Assembly: GCF_001297015.1 (NCBI RefSeq)
Contig: NZ_LIGE01000023.1
Coordinates: 1-64,000, forward strand
DNA length: 64,000 nucleotides
Direction: 5' to 3'
Source of the DNA: Pseudomonas sp. RIT-PI-r
GTDB taxonomy: Bacteria > Pseudomonadota > Gammaproteobacteria > Pseudomonadales > Pseudomonadaceae
The translations under genes and the position numbers were made by a program. The notes beneath the pieces were generated by a model. That model did not search any database. It saw only the letters and a list, made by a program, of their open reading frames with translations, and had not been told where the DNA came from. Shown here piece by piece: positions 54,514 to 64,000 of this stretch. Positions within the stretch are counted from its first letter, which is position 1, and each line of letters begins with the position of its first letter.

Positions 54514-55188
54514 ATGGCTTATCAGTTCGATTTCATGCCGGTGGTGGAAAACACCGACCTGTTGCTGCGCGGGGCGCTGTTTACCCTTGAGCTGACGGCC
54601 ATTGGCGCGTTGCTTGGGGTGGGCGTCGGGATTGTCGGGGCGTTGGTGCGGGCGTGGAACATCCGCCCGTTCTCGGCAATTTTCGGCGTCTACGTCGAGT
54701 TGATCCGCAACACGCCGTTTCTGGTGCAGTTGTTCTTCATCTTCTTCGGCCTGCCGTCGCTGGGCGTGCAGATTTCCGAGTGGCAAGCGGCGGTGCTGGC
54801 GATGGTGATCAACCTTGGCGCCTATTCGACCGAGATCATCCGTGCGGGTATTCAAGCAATCCCCCGCGGACAGCTGGAAGCCGCAGCGGCGCTGGCGATG
54901 ACGCGCTTCGAGGCGTTCCGTCATGTGGTTCTGCTGCCGGCACTGGGCAAGGTCTGGCCGGCGCTGAGTAGTCAGATCATCATCGTCATGCTCGGCTCGG
55001 CGGTGTGCTCGCAGATCGCCACCGAAGAACTCAGCTTCGCTGCCAACTTCATTCAGTCGCGCAACTTCCGCGCCTTTGAAACCTACGCGCTGACCACACT
55101 GATCTACCTGTGCATGGCACTGCTGATCCGCCAGTTGCTCAACTGGATCGGTCGCCGCTACATCAGTCGAAGCGGGAGCCGCACATGA
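54514..55188 (+). CDS. Polar amino-acid ABC transporter permease 1
   Basis: 224 residues with four to five membrane helices of the HisMQ type. The N-terminal LLRGALFTLELTAIGALLG and the EAA loop GQLEAAAALAMTRFEAFRHV are evident. It begins 21 bases after the binding-protein gene, with GGGAGA as ribosome binding site. Its stop overlaps the next permease start (ATGA). Confidence 0.9.
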   Translation: MAYQFDFMPVVENTDLLLRGALFTLELTAIGALLGVGVGIVGALVRAWNIRPFSAIFGVYVELIRNTPFLVQLFFIFFGLPSLGVQISEWQAAVLAMVINLGAYSTEIIRAGIQAIPRGQLEAAAALAMTRFEAFRHVVLLPALGKVWPALSSQIIIVMLGSAVCSQIATEELSFAANFIQSRNFRAFETYALTTLIYLCMALLIRQLLNWIGRRYISRSGSRT

Positions 55189-55835
55189 GCGATTTCACCT
55201 TCTGGGACATCCTGCGCAACCTGCTCACCGGCCTGCAATGGACGCTGGCATTGTCACTGGTGGCGTTTATCGGCGGCGGGATCGTCGGGTTGCTGATCCT
55301 GATCATGCGCATTTCGAAAAGCCCTGTGCCGAGCAGCATTGCCCGCACCTGGATCGAACTGTTCCAAGGCACGCCGCTGCTGATGCAACTGTTTCTGGTG
55401 TTCTTCGGCGTGGCGTTGGCCGGGATCGAAATTTCGCCGTGGATGGCCGCAGCGATTGCCCTGACCTTGTTCACCAGTGCCTATCTGGCGGAGATCTGGC
55501 GCGGTTGCGTCGAGTCGATCTCCAATGGCCAGTGGGAGGCATCGGCGAGCCTGGCACTCAATCCTTTGGAGCAACTGCGCTACGTGATCCTGCCGCAAGC
55601 GCTGCGCATTGCCGTGGCGCCGACCGTGGGTTTCTCGGTGCAAGTGGTCAAAGGCACCGCCGTGACCTCGATCATCGGCTTCACCGAGCTGACCAAGACC
55701 GGCGGCATGCTCGCCAACGCTACGTTTGAACCGTTCATGGTCTACGGCCTCGTCGCCCTCGGCTACTTCCTGCTCTGCTACCCCTTGTCCCTCAGTGCGC
55801 GCTACCTGGAAAGGAGACTGCATGCCTCTGCTTAG
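55185..55835 (+). CDS. Polar amino-acid ABC transporter permease 2
   Basis: 216 residues from the ATG at 55185, overlapping the first permease's stop; GGGAG lies upstream. HisMQ-type membrane protein with LLTGLQWTLALSLVAFIGGG and the EAA loop NGQWEASASLALNPLEQLRY. It pairs with permease 1 to form the channel. Its last bases overlap the ATPase start, and AAGGAG near 55810 serves that gene. Confidence 0.9.
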   Translation: MSDFTFWDILRNLLTGLQWTLALSLVAFIGGGIVGLLILIMRISKSPVPSSIARTWIELFQGTPLLMQLFLVFFGVALAGIEISPWMAAAIALTLFTSAYLAEIWRGCVESISNGQWEASASLALNPLEQLRYVILPQALRIAVAPTVGFSVQVVKGTAVTSIIGFTELTKTGGMLANATFEPFMVYGLVALGYFLLCYPLSLSARYLERRLHASA

Positions 55836-56559
55836 AATTTCCGCCCTGCATAAATACTACGGCGATCACCACGTGCTAAAAGGCATCGACCTCAGCGTCG
55901 AGGAAGGCCAGGTGGTGGCGATCATCGGCCGCAGCGGCTCGGGCAAATCCACCCTGCTGCGCACCCTCAATGGCCTGGAGTCAATCAACGACGGCGTGAT
56001 CGAAGTCGATGGCGAATACCTCGACGCCGCCCGCGCCGACCTGCGCAGCTTGCGGCAGAAGGTCGGCATGGTCTTTCAGCAGTTCAACCTGTTCCCGCAC
56101 CTGACCGTGGGTGAAAACGTCATGCTCGCGCCGCAAGTGGTGCAGAAAGTGCCGAAGGCCAAAGCGGCGGAACTGGCTCTCGAGATGCTGGAGCGGGTCG
56201 GTCTGGGCGAGAAATTCGATGCCTTCCCGGATCGGCTGTCCGGCGGCCAGCAACAGCGCGTGGCGATTGCCCGGGCACTGGCGATGTCGCCGAAGGTTTT
56301 GCTGTGCGACGAGATCACCTCGGCGCTCGACCCGGAACTGGTCAATGAAGTGCTTAGCGTGGTTCGGCAATTGGCCAGGGAAGGCATGACGCTGATCATG
56401 GTCACCCACGAAATGCGCTTTGCCCGCGAGGTGGGAGACAAATTGGTGTTCATGCATCATGGCAAGGTGCATGAGGTGGGGGATCCGAAAGTGTTGTTTG
56501 CCAACCCGCAGACGGCGGAGCTGGCGAACTTTATTAGCACCGTCGAAGCGACAGCCTGA
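55822..56559 (+). CDS. Polar amino-acid ABC transporter ATP-binding protein
   Basis: 245 residues from the ATG at 55822, with AAGGAG seven bases upstream and a 14-bp overlap with permease 2. Walker A IIGRSGSGKSTLLRTLNG, Q-loop MVFQQFNLFPHLT, signature LSGGQQQRVAIARAL, Walker B VLLCDEITSALDPELV and switch histidine MVTHEMRFAREV. Clear GlnQ/HisP-type ATPase. Final gene of the operon, followed by a family D repeat. Confidence 0.93.
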   Translation: MPLLRISALHKYYGDHHVLKGIDLSVEEGQVVAIIGRSGSGKSTLLRTLNGLESINDGVIEVDGEYLDAARADLRSLRQKVGMVFQQFNLFPHLTVGENVMLAPQVVQKVPKAKAAELALEMLERVGLGEKFDAFPDRLSGGQQQRVAIARALAMSPKVLLCDEITSALDPELVNEVLSVVRQLAREGMTLIMVTHEMRFAREVGDKLVFMHHGKVHEVGDPKVLFANPQTAELANFISTVEATA

Positions 56560-56573
56560 ATCTGCCTCATCCT

Positions 56574-56680
56574 GATCGTTCCCACGCTCCGCGTGGGAAT
56601 GCAGCCAGGGACGCTCCGCGTCCCAAAAGCGGACGCAGAGCGTCCGGTGAGGCATTCCCACGCAGAGCGTGGGAACGATC
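56574..56680. repeat. Family D intergenic repeat, copy 5
   Basis: Composite palindrome as at 9747, starting GATCGTTCCCACGCTCCGCG and ending GTGGGAACGATC, 14 bases after the ABC operon stop. Confidence 0.9.
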
Positions 56681-56792
56681 AGGCTGCGGCCTCAAGACTT
56701 TCTGCGCTGAATCAACGGTTTGAACCATGCGCGTTGGCGCCAGCGTTTGATCGTGGCACGATGTCGAGGTTATCGACCGAGACCCCCTGACC

Positions 56793-58295
56793 ATGCCGCA
56801 ATCCCAAGCCAAGAATCTGTCCCTGATCGCCGCAATCGACCTGGGCTCCAACAGCTTTCACATGGTCGTGGCCAAGGCCCAGAACGGCGAAATCCGCATT
56901 CTCGAGCGCCTCGGCGAGAAGGTTCAGCTGGCCGCCGGCATCGACGATGAGCGCAAGCTCAACGAAGAATCGATGCAGCGCGGGCTCGATTGCCTCAAGC
57001 GCTTTGCCCAACTGATCAACGGTATGCCGCTGGGCGCCGTGCGTATCGTTGGCACCAACGCCTTGCGGGAAGCGCGCAACCGCCTCGAATTCATCCACCG
57101 CGCCGAAGAAATCCTCGGCCACCCGGTGGAAGTCATCTCCGGCCGTGAAGAGGCGCGCCTGATCTACCTCGGCGTCTCGCACACCCTCGCCGACACTCCG
57201 GGCAAACGCCTGGTGGCCGACATCGGCGGCGGCAGTACCGAATTCATCATCGGCCAGCGCTTCGAGCCGCTGCTGCGCGAAAGCCTGCAAATGGGCTGCG
57301 TCAGCTTCACCCAGCGCTATTTCAAGGACGGCAAGATCACCCCGGCCCGCTATGCCCAGGCGTACACGGCGGCGCGGCTGGAGATCATGAGCATCGAACA
57401 CGCCCTGCACCGGCTGACCTGGGATGAAGCCATCGGCTCCTCGGGCACCATCCGCGCGATCGGCCTGGCGCTGAAGGCCGGCGGCCATGGCACTGGCGAA
57501 GTGAACGCCGAAGGTCTGGCCTGGCTCAAGCGTCGCCTGTTCAAGCTCGGTGATGTCGACAAGATCGATTTCGAAGGCATCAAACCGGATCGCCGGACCA
57601 TTTTCCCGGCGGGCCTGGCGATTCTCGAAGCCATTTTCGATGCCCTCGAGCTGCAACGCATGGATCACTGCGACGGCGCGCTCCGTGAAGGCGTACTTTA
57701 CGATCTGCTCGGCCGCCATCATCACGAAGACGTGCGCGAACGCACCCTGACCTCGCTGATGGAGCGCTACCACGTCGATCTGGAACAGGCGGCGCGAGTC
57801 GAGCGCAAAGCCTTGCACGCGTTTGATCAGGTCGCGGCGGACTGGGAACTGGATGACGGTATCTGGCGCGAACTCCTCGGCTGGGCAGCGAAAGTGCACG
57901 AAGTCGGCCTCGACATTGCCCACTATCATTACCACAAGCACGGCGCTTACCTGATCGAGCACTCCGACCTCGCCGGCTTCTCCCGCGAAGACCAACAGAT
58001 GCTCGCGCTATTGGTGCGCGGCCATCGCCGCAACATTCCCAAGGACAAGTTTGCCGACTTCGGTGATGACGGTGACAAGCTGATTCGCCTGTGCGTGCTG
58101 CTGCGCTTTGCGATCCTGTTCCACCACATTCGTGGCACGCAGGCGATGCCGCAGGTGGTGTTGCGCGCGAAGGGCAACAACCTGGATGTGGAATTCCCGG
58201 AGAACTGGCTGGATGAGAATCAGCTGACTCAGGCGGATTTCGGTCTCGAAGCGGATTGGCTGACACGGGTGGGCATCGTCCTCACCGTCCACTGA
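56793..58295 (+). CDS. ppx: Exopolyphosphatase Ppx
   Basis: Removes terminal phosphates from polyphosphate (and can act on pppGpp). 500 residues with the Ppx-GppA ASKHA fold: phosphate-1 loop [19 protein letters not shown] (about 8-26), phosphate-2 loop [26 protein letters not shown] with the catalytic glutamate, and a C-terminal HD-like helical region ([20 protein letters not shown]). It converges with ppk across 350 bp of repeats, the ppx/ppk neighbourhood known in P. aeruginosa. Confidence 0.94.
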   Translation: MPQSQAKNLSLIAAIDLGSNSFHMVVAKAQNGEIRILERLGEKVQLAAGIDDERKLNEESMQRGLDCLKRFAQLINGMPLGAVRIVGTNALREARNRLEFIHRAEEILGHPVEVISGREEARLIYLGVSHTLADTPGKRLVADIGGGSTEFIIGQRFEPLLRESLQMGCVSFTQRYFKDGKITPARYAQAYTAARLEIMSIEHALHRLTWDEAIGSSGTIRAIGLALKAGGHGTGEVNAEGLAWLKRRLFKLGDVDKIDFEGIKPDRRTIFPAGLAILEAIFDALELQRMDHCDGALREGVLYDLLGRHHHEDVRERTLTSLMERYHVDLEQAARVERKALHAFDQVAADWELDDGIWRELLGWAAKVHEVGLDIAHYHYHKHGAYLIEHSDLAGFSREDQQMLALLVRGHRRNIPKDKFADFGDDGDKLIRLCVLLRFAILFHHIRGTQAMPQVVLRAKGNNLDVEFPENWLDENQLTQADFGLEADWLTRVGIVLTVH

Positions 58296-58313
58296 TACAC
58301 CGCAAATCCGCCC

Positions 58314-58399
58314 TGTAGGAGCTGCCGCAGGCTGCGATCTTTTGATCTTGTTTCTACAGGATCAAGATCAAAAGATCGCAGCCTTCGGCAGCTCCTACA
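58314..58399. repeat. REP pair, family B, copy 3
   Basis: TGTAGGAGCTGCCGCAGGCT faces AGCCTTCGGCAGCTCCTACA, with GATCTTTTGATC and GATCAAAAGATC as inner arms. It starts 19 bases after the ppx stop. Confidence 0.9.
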
Positions 58400-58419
58400 G
58401 GTGTGTGGATGACAGGTAC

Positions 58420-58451
58420 AAAAAAGGCGATCCATGGGGATCGCCTTTTTT
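58420..58451. terminator. Bidirectional terminator between ppx and ppk
   Basis: AAAAAGGCGATCC pairs with GGATCGCCTTTTT around a four-base loop, with A-run and T-run on the two sides. Confidence 0.9.
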
Positions 58452-58484
58452 ATTGGGTTTGTTTGAGATGGGGGGCGGGCCTGC

Positions 58485-58631
58485 CCCCTCACCCCAGCCC
58501 ACTCCCGAGGTAGAGGGAGCTGATTTGAGGGCTGTTCAAACCTGAGTTCGTCTCGATTTCTCAGGTCGGCGTATAGCGCAAGACACCTCGGTCAGTCCCC
58601 TCTCCCTCTGGGAGAGGGTTAGGGTGAGGGG
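58485..58631. repeat. Long inverted repeat, CCCTCACCCCAGCCC type
   Basis: The left arm CCCCTCACCCCAGCCCACTC (58485-) and right arm GAGAGGGTTAGGGTGAGGGG (-58631) are imperfect inverse copies at the ends of about 147 bp. The ends resemble a known class of short nonautonomous elements in pseudomonads. It fills the rest of the ppx-ppk gap; no gene is in it. Confidence 0.75.
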
Positions 58632-58648
58632 CTTTTGACTTCAAGGCC

Positions 58649-60874
58649 TCAACTGCTCACCGGCAAGATCGGGCTACCCAAGCGTTCCAGCAACGTCGCC
58701 TGCGCGCTGCGCGGGTTCTGGTTGCCGGTTGGCGTGTTGCGGATGTAACGGCCATCCGATTGCAGGCTCCAGCTGTGGGTGTTGTCGGTCAGGTACAGCT
58801 CCAGCTCTTTCTTCACGCGGGTCAGCAGTTTCTTGCCTTCGACCGGGAAGCAAGTCTCGACGCGCTTGTCGAGGTTGCGTTCCATCCAGTCGGCGCTGGA
58901 GAGGAACATCTGCTCTTCACCGCCATTGAGGAAATAGAACACGCGGGTGTGTTCCAGGAAGCGACCAATGATCGAGCGCACATGAATGTTGTGCGAAACC
59001 CCGGCAATCCCCGGGCGCAGACAGCACATGCCGCGCACCACCAGATCGATGCGCACACCGGACTGGCTGGCCTTGTACAGCGCGCGGATGATCTTCGGAT
59101 CGGTCAGCGAGTTGAACTTGGCGATGATGTGCGCCGGTTTGCCTTCGACGGCGAACTGGGTCTCGCGGGCAATCATGTCGAGCATGCCCTTTTTCAGGGT
59201 AAACGGCGCATGCAGCAGCTTTTTCATGCGCAGGGTCTTGCCCATGCCGATCAACTGGCTGAACAGTTTGCCGACGTCTTCGCACAAGGCATCGTCAGAG
59301 GTCAGCAAACTGTAGTCGGTGTACAGCTTGGCGTTACCGGCGTGGTAGTTACCGGTGCCGAGGTGCGCGTAGCGGACGATCTCGCCGGCCTCGCGACGCA
59401 GGATCAGCATCATCTTGGCGTGGGTCTTGAAGCCGACCACGCCGTAGATCACCACCGCACCGGCCGCCTGCAGACGGCTGGCCAGTTGCAGGTTGGATTC
59501 TTCGTCGAACCGCGCGCGCAGCTCGATGACCGCCGTCACTTCCTTGCCGTTACGCGCGGCATCCACCAGCGCATCGACGATCTCGGAGTTGGCGCCGGAG
59601 CGGTACAGGGTCTGGCGCACAGCGAGAACGTGCGGGTCTTTTGCGGCTTGGCGCAGCAGGTCGACCACCGGGGTGAACGACTCGAAGGGGTGCAGCAAGA
59701 GGATGTCCTGCTTGCTGACCACACTGAAGATGTTTTCGCTGTTCTGCAGCAGTTTCGGAATCTGCGGGGTGAACGGCGTGTATTGCAGCTCCGGGTGGCT
59801 GTCCAGGCCGGTGATGCTGAACAGCCGCGTCAGGTTGACCGGGCCGTTGACCTGATACAGCTCGCTCTCGCTCAGGTTGAACTGTTTGAGCAAGTAGTCC
59901 GAGAGATGTTTCGGGCAAGTGTCAGCGACTTCCAGACGCACCGCATCACCGTAGCGACGCGAGAACAACTCGCCACGCAGCGCGCGGGCCAGGTCTTCGA
60001 CATCTTCGGAGTCGAGCGCCAGATCGGCGTTTCGGGTCAGACGGAACTGGTAGCAGCCCTTCACCTTCATGCCCTGGAACAGGTCATCGGCGTGAGCGTG
60101 GATCATCGACGACAGGAACACATAGTTGTCGCCCGGGCCGCCGACTTCTTCCGGCACCTTGATGATCCGTGGCAGCAGGCGCGGTGCCGGGATGATCGCC
60201 AGACCGGAATCGCGACCGAAGGCGTCGATGCCTTCCAGCTCGACGATGAAGTTCAGGCTCTTGTTCACCAGCAACGGGAACGGGTGCGTCGGGTCGAGGC
60301 CGATCGGGGTGATGATCGGCGCAATCTCGTCGCGGAAATAGCGGCGTACCCAGGTCTTGAGTTTGACCGTCCAGTTACGGCGACGGATGAAGCGCACCTG
60401 ATGTTTTTCCAGCTCCGGCAGCAGAATGTCATTGAGGATTGCGTACTGGCGGTCAACGTGGCCGTGGACCAGCTCGCTGATCCGCGCCAGTGCTTGATGC
60501 GGTTGCAGGCCATCGGCACCGGCCTGTTCACGGGCGAAGGTGATCTGTTTTTTCAGGCCGGCCACGCGAATTTCGAAGAATTCATCCAGGTTGCTGGAGA
60601 AAATCAGCAGGAATTTCAGCCGCTCCAGCAATGGATAGGACTCGTCCAGTGCTTGTTCCAGCACGCGGATGTTGAACTGCAATTGCGAAAGCTCACGGTG
60701 GATATACAGGCTGCTGTCATCCAGACCGGGAATGGCAATCGCCGGCACCGCCACAGCGGTTTCGGCCACCGGCGCGGATGGCGCTGGCTCCAGTTCCGGC
60801 GGGGTTTCAGTGATTTGCTCGACCACCGGTTGAGCTTCTTTTACGGCAACTTCAGTGAGTCCTTCGGTATTCAT
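58649..60874 (-). CDS. ppk: Polyphosphate kinase Ppk1
   Basis: Makes polyphosphate from ATP. 741 residues. After a variable acidic/Pro-rich N-terminus (about 1-55), the body starts [20 protein letters not shown]. The active-site region holds the HKD-like [14 protein letters not shown]485 being the phospho-acceptor candidate, and [20 protein letters not shown]. The second HKD-like histidine region is near [18 protein letters not shown]. Membrane-associated in other species. It lies 19 bp before hemB in the same direction, so cotranscription is possible. Confidence 0.95.
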   Translation of the reverse strand: MNTEGLTEVAVKEAQPVVEQITETPPELEPAPSAPVAETAVAVPAIAIPGLDDSSLYIHRELSQLQFNIRVLEQALDESYPLLERLKFLLIFSSNLDEFFEIRVAGLKKQITFAREQAGADGLQPHQALARISELVHGHVDRQYAILNDILLPELEKHQVRFIRRRNWTVKLKTWVRRYFRDEIAPIITPIGLDPTHPFPLLVNKSLNFIVELEGIDAFGRDSGLAIIPAPRLLPRIIKVPEEVGGPGDNYVFLSSMIHAHADDLFQGMKVKGCYQFRLTRNADLALDSEDVEDLARALRGELFSRRYGDAVRLEVADTCPKHLSDYLLKQFNLSESELYQVNGPVNLTRLFSITGLDSHPELQYTPFTPQIPKLLQNSENIFSVVSKQDILLLHPFESFTPVVDLLRQAAKDPHVLAVRQTLYRSGANSEIVDALVDAARNGKEVTAVIELRARFDEESNLQLASRLQAAGAVVIYGVVGFKTHAKMMLILRREAGEIVRYAHLGTGNYHAGNAKLYTDYSLLTSDDALCEDVGKLFSQLIGMGKTLRMKKLLHAPFTLKKGMLDMIARETQFAVEGKPAHIIAKFNSLTDPKIIRALYKASQSGVRIDLVVRGMCCLRPGIAGVSHNIHVRSIIGRFLEHTRVFYFLNGGEEQMFLSSADWMERNLDKRVETCFPVEGKKLLTRVKKELELYLTDNTHSWSLQSDGRYIRNTPTGNQNPRSAQATLLERLGSPILPVSS

Positions 60875-60892
60875 GGAATGTTCCTGGGAGGG

Positions 60893-62032
<1,140 letters not shown>

Positions 62033-62113
62033 TCACGTCGAGACACATTTGGACACTTTCATGAATGTGTCCGAAGGGTTAGGCTGCGCGTTCATTTCGC
62101 CAGCACCCAGACA

Positions 62114-62764
62114 ATGCTCCAACAATTTCTGCATGACTTTGGCTACTTTGCCTTGTTTCTCGGCACGTTCTTCGAAGGCGAAACCATTCTGGTGCTCGCA
62201 GGCTTCCTCGCGTTCCGTGGATACATGGACATCAATATTGTGGTGGTCGTGGCGTTCTTCGGCAGCTATGCCGGCGATCAGCTGTGGTACTTCATGGGGC
62301 GCAAGCACGGGCGCAAATTGCTCGCGCGCAAACCACGCTGGCAGATGATGGGCGACCGCGCGCTGGAACACATTCGCAGGCATCCGGATATCTGGGTGCT
62401 GAGCTTCCGCTTCGTCTATGGCCTGCGCACGGTGATGCCGGTGGCGATCGGCCTGTCGGGTTATCCGCCGGGACGTTACCTGCTGCTGAACGGCATTGGC
62501 GCGGCGATCTGGGCCACCGCGCTGGCCGCTGCGGCTTACCACTTCGGCGCGGTGCTGGAAGGCATGCTCGGCAGTATCAAAAAATATGAGCTGTGGGTGC
62601 TCGGTGCGTTGCTGGTGCTGGGCGTCGGCCTGTGGCTGCGTCGGCGCTTCAAGAATGCCCGTCTGGCGAAACAGGTTTACGCCGACGAGCAAGCAGCAAA
62701 AGCCTTGCAACTGCAGCAAGCCGAACAGGCAAAAACCGCCGACCCTAAGACGCCAGCCGAATAA
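62114..62764 (+). CDS. DedA-family inner-membrane protein
   Basis: 216 residues. The DedA/VTT domain shows FGTFFEGETILVLAGFLA-like sequence (FLGTFFEGETILVLAG) and the conserved SFRFVYGLRTVMPVAIGLSG, with about four to five membrane helices. The C-terminal 35 residues are charged and Gln/Ala-rich. DedA proteins help flip or move membrane lipids and affect envelope stability and drug resistance. The last 20 bases overlap the converging desaturase-family gene. Confidence 0.88.
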   Translation: MLQQFLHDFGYFALFLGTFFEGETILVLAGFLAFRGYMDINIVVVVAFFGSYAGDQLWYFMGRKHGRKLLARKPRWQMMGDRALEHIRRHPDIWVLSFRFVYGLRTVMPVAIGLSGYPPGRYLLLNGIGAAIWATALAAAAYHFGAVLEGMLGSIKKYELWVLGALLVLGVGLWLRRRFKNARLAKQVYADEQAAKALQLQQAEQAKTADPKTPAE

Positions 62765-63980
62765 CGCACTGGCGACTCACGTACAGCCCGCCAACACTGA
62801 GCAGGCTGTAACCGAGCAGGCCCGCCCCCATCAGCGGGCTGGCCGGCCAAAGCCCGACCAGCGGCGCCAGCCACAGCAGCGGCACGTTCAACCCCAGCCG
62901 CAACAGTTCGACCTTCAGCGCCCACGGGCGATTCTCCAGGGCCACGCCCAACGCAAACACCCCGAAAGCCACCGCGCCCCAGCCGAGTAACAGCGCGGCC
63001 GTCGGCAGGCTACGCTCCAGGTTCATCAGATAACTGCCCAGCGCGATGTAGACGCAAAACTGCAGCGCCACATACCACTGCAGGCGCCGCTCGAGCGGCA
63101 CGTCGAATTTGCGGAATCGAGCCAGATCCGGCTTGCTCATCGGGTACTTCGCCGCCACGTCCGCCGGCCGCCAACCGGTGCGCATGAACCAGATCCGCAG
63201 CTTGTCCCACGGGCGCTCGGCCCGGCGTGCGTCATCCCACAATTGCGCATAAAACTGCAGGTTGGCCCACAGCGGATTCCAGCTCGCCAATGGCGTGGTC
63301 ACACCGAAAATCACCGGTTCGTTATCGTCCTCTTCCTGAAACGTGCCGAACAACCGGTCCCAAAGAATGAACACCCCGCCGTAGTTGCGATCCATGTAGA
63401 GAGCGTTCTGTGCATGGTGAGCCCGATGATTGGATGGCGTAACGAAGCACCACTCGAACCAGCCGAGCTTGGGAATGTGCCTGGTGTGCACCCAGAATTG
63501 ATACAGCAGGTTGAGCGCCGCGACGCTGACAAACACCAGCAGCGGCACGCCAAGCAACGCCATCGGCAGGTAGAAAACCCAGCCGAGCAGAAACCCGGTG
63601 CTGGTCTGGCGCAACGCGGTGGAGAGGTTGTACTCCTCGCTCTGGTGATGCACCGAATGCGCGGCCCAGAGGATGTTGCGCTCATGCCCCATGCGGTGCA
63701 GCCAGTAATAGCAGAAGTCGTAGAGGACGAACGCAAACACCCAGACCCAGAAGCGGTCCGTCGGCAGCCTGAGCCAGGCCAGATGTTCCAGGGCAAACGC
63801 GTACGTGAGCAGCCCGACACCTTTGGTCAGCAACCCGGTGGTGGTCGACAACACACCGGTGCTGATGCTGTTCACCGCGTCCGCCAGGCGATAGTTGCTG
63901 ACCCCGCGCCAGCGGTCGGCAATCAGTTCAACCGCGATCAACACGAGGAAAAACGGCACCGCATACAGAATGAAGTCCAT
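62745..63980 (-). CDS. Sterol desaturase/fatty acid hydroxylase family membrane protein
   Basis: 411 residues. The diiron histidine boxes are in order: WLHRMGH (HxxxH), AAHSVHHQSEEYN (HxxHH) and NHRAHHAQNALYMDRNYGG (HxxHH). The N-terminus and C-terminus each carry two or more hydrophobic segments, so it is an integral membrane enzyme. The fold is that of alkylglycerol monooxygenase-like and fatty acid hydroxylase proteins; the substrate cannot be told from sequence, but a lipid is likely. It converges on dedA with a 20-bp overlap. Confidence 0.86.
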   Translation of the reverse strand: MDFILYAVPFFLVLIAVELIADRWRGVSNYRLADAVNSISTGVLSTTTGLLTKGVGLLTYAFALEHLAWLRLPTDRFWVWVFAFVLYDFCYYWLHRMGHERNILWAAHSVHHQSEEYNLSTALRQTSTGFLLGWVFYLPMALLGVPLLVFVSVAALNLLYQFWVHTRHIPKLGWFEWCFVTPSNHRAHHAQNALYMDRNYGGVFILWDRLFGTFQEEDDNEPVIFGVTTPLASWNPLWANLQFYAQLWDDARRAERPWDKLRIWFMRTGWRPADVAAKYPMSKPDLARFRKFDVPLERRLQWYVALQFCVYIALGSYLMNLERSLPTAALLLGWGAVAFGVFALGVALENRPWALKVELLRLGLNVPLLWLAPLVGLWPASPLMGAGLLGYSLLSVGGLYVSRQCVIRLAS

Positions 63981-64000
63981 GACGCGCCCTGAATGAAGTC

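Overview
The window reads as core chromosome of a Pseudomonas, most likely the P. fluorescens group. It is GC-rich. It carries a run of genes in the order known from P. aeruginosa (argA, argE, secretion ATPase, gcv, iron ABC, ubi genes, pepP, zapA, 6S RNA, glpT, ubiD, acyltransferase, rho, trxA, ppx, ppk, hemB), and its intergenic spaces hold the repeat families typical of P. fluorescens. No tRNA, rRNA, insertion sequence, prophage or CRISPR array was seen.

1-9.0 kb is the polyamine block. spuB-spuC-spuD-spuE-spuF-spuG run leftward, facing away from spuI, so the divergent spu/spuI layout of P. aeruginosa is kept. The first gene, spuA (gamma-glutamyl hydrolase), survives only as an N-terminal relic. 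9.1-18.6 kb follows a TetR regulator with a sulfur-scavenging block: ssuEADCBF, lsfA, an OprE-type porin and a lone taurine-binding protein without tauBCD. 18.6-26.3 kb holds argA, argE, a CYTH-CHAD protein, an Lrp/AsnC regulator facing an ACT-domain protein, an orphan GspE/PilB ATPase and a DUF2388 protein.

26.3-34.1 kb carries gcvT, gcvH and gcvP (with a terminator hairpin between gcvH and gcvP) and a ferric-iron ABC pair with a candidate Fur box. 34.1-41.4 kb holds the leftward ygfB, pepP, ubiH, DUF4442, ubiI-like group. Facing away from it are a small coiled-coil gene, zapA, 6S RNA and the 5-formyltetrahydrofolate cyclo-ligase, then a 51-residue membrane microprotein and an EVE-domain protein. 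41.4-50.6 kb holds a FliL-like protein, a quinone oxidoreductase, an exported histidine phosphatase, glpT, chaC, a ferredoxin reductase overlapping ubiD, and a cell-surface O-acyltransferase.

50.7-64 kb holds rho, trxA, an FCD-type GntR regulator facing a complete polar amino-acid ABC transporter with a good sigma-54 promoter candidate, then ppx, ppk, hemB, dedA and a sterol-desaturase-family gene.

I found no clear undescribed multi-gene system. The best leads are the decayed spuA, the orphan tauA, a repeat that supplies a possible start codon for the iron permease, an exact palindrome at the EVE gene promoter, the sigma-54/operator pair, and an isolated AT-rich hairpin near 46.0 kb.
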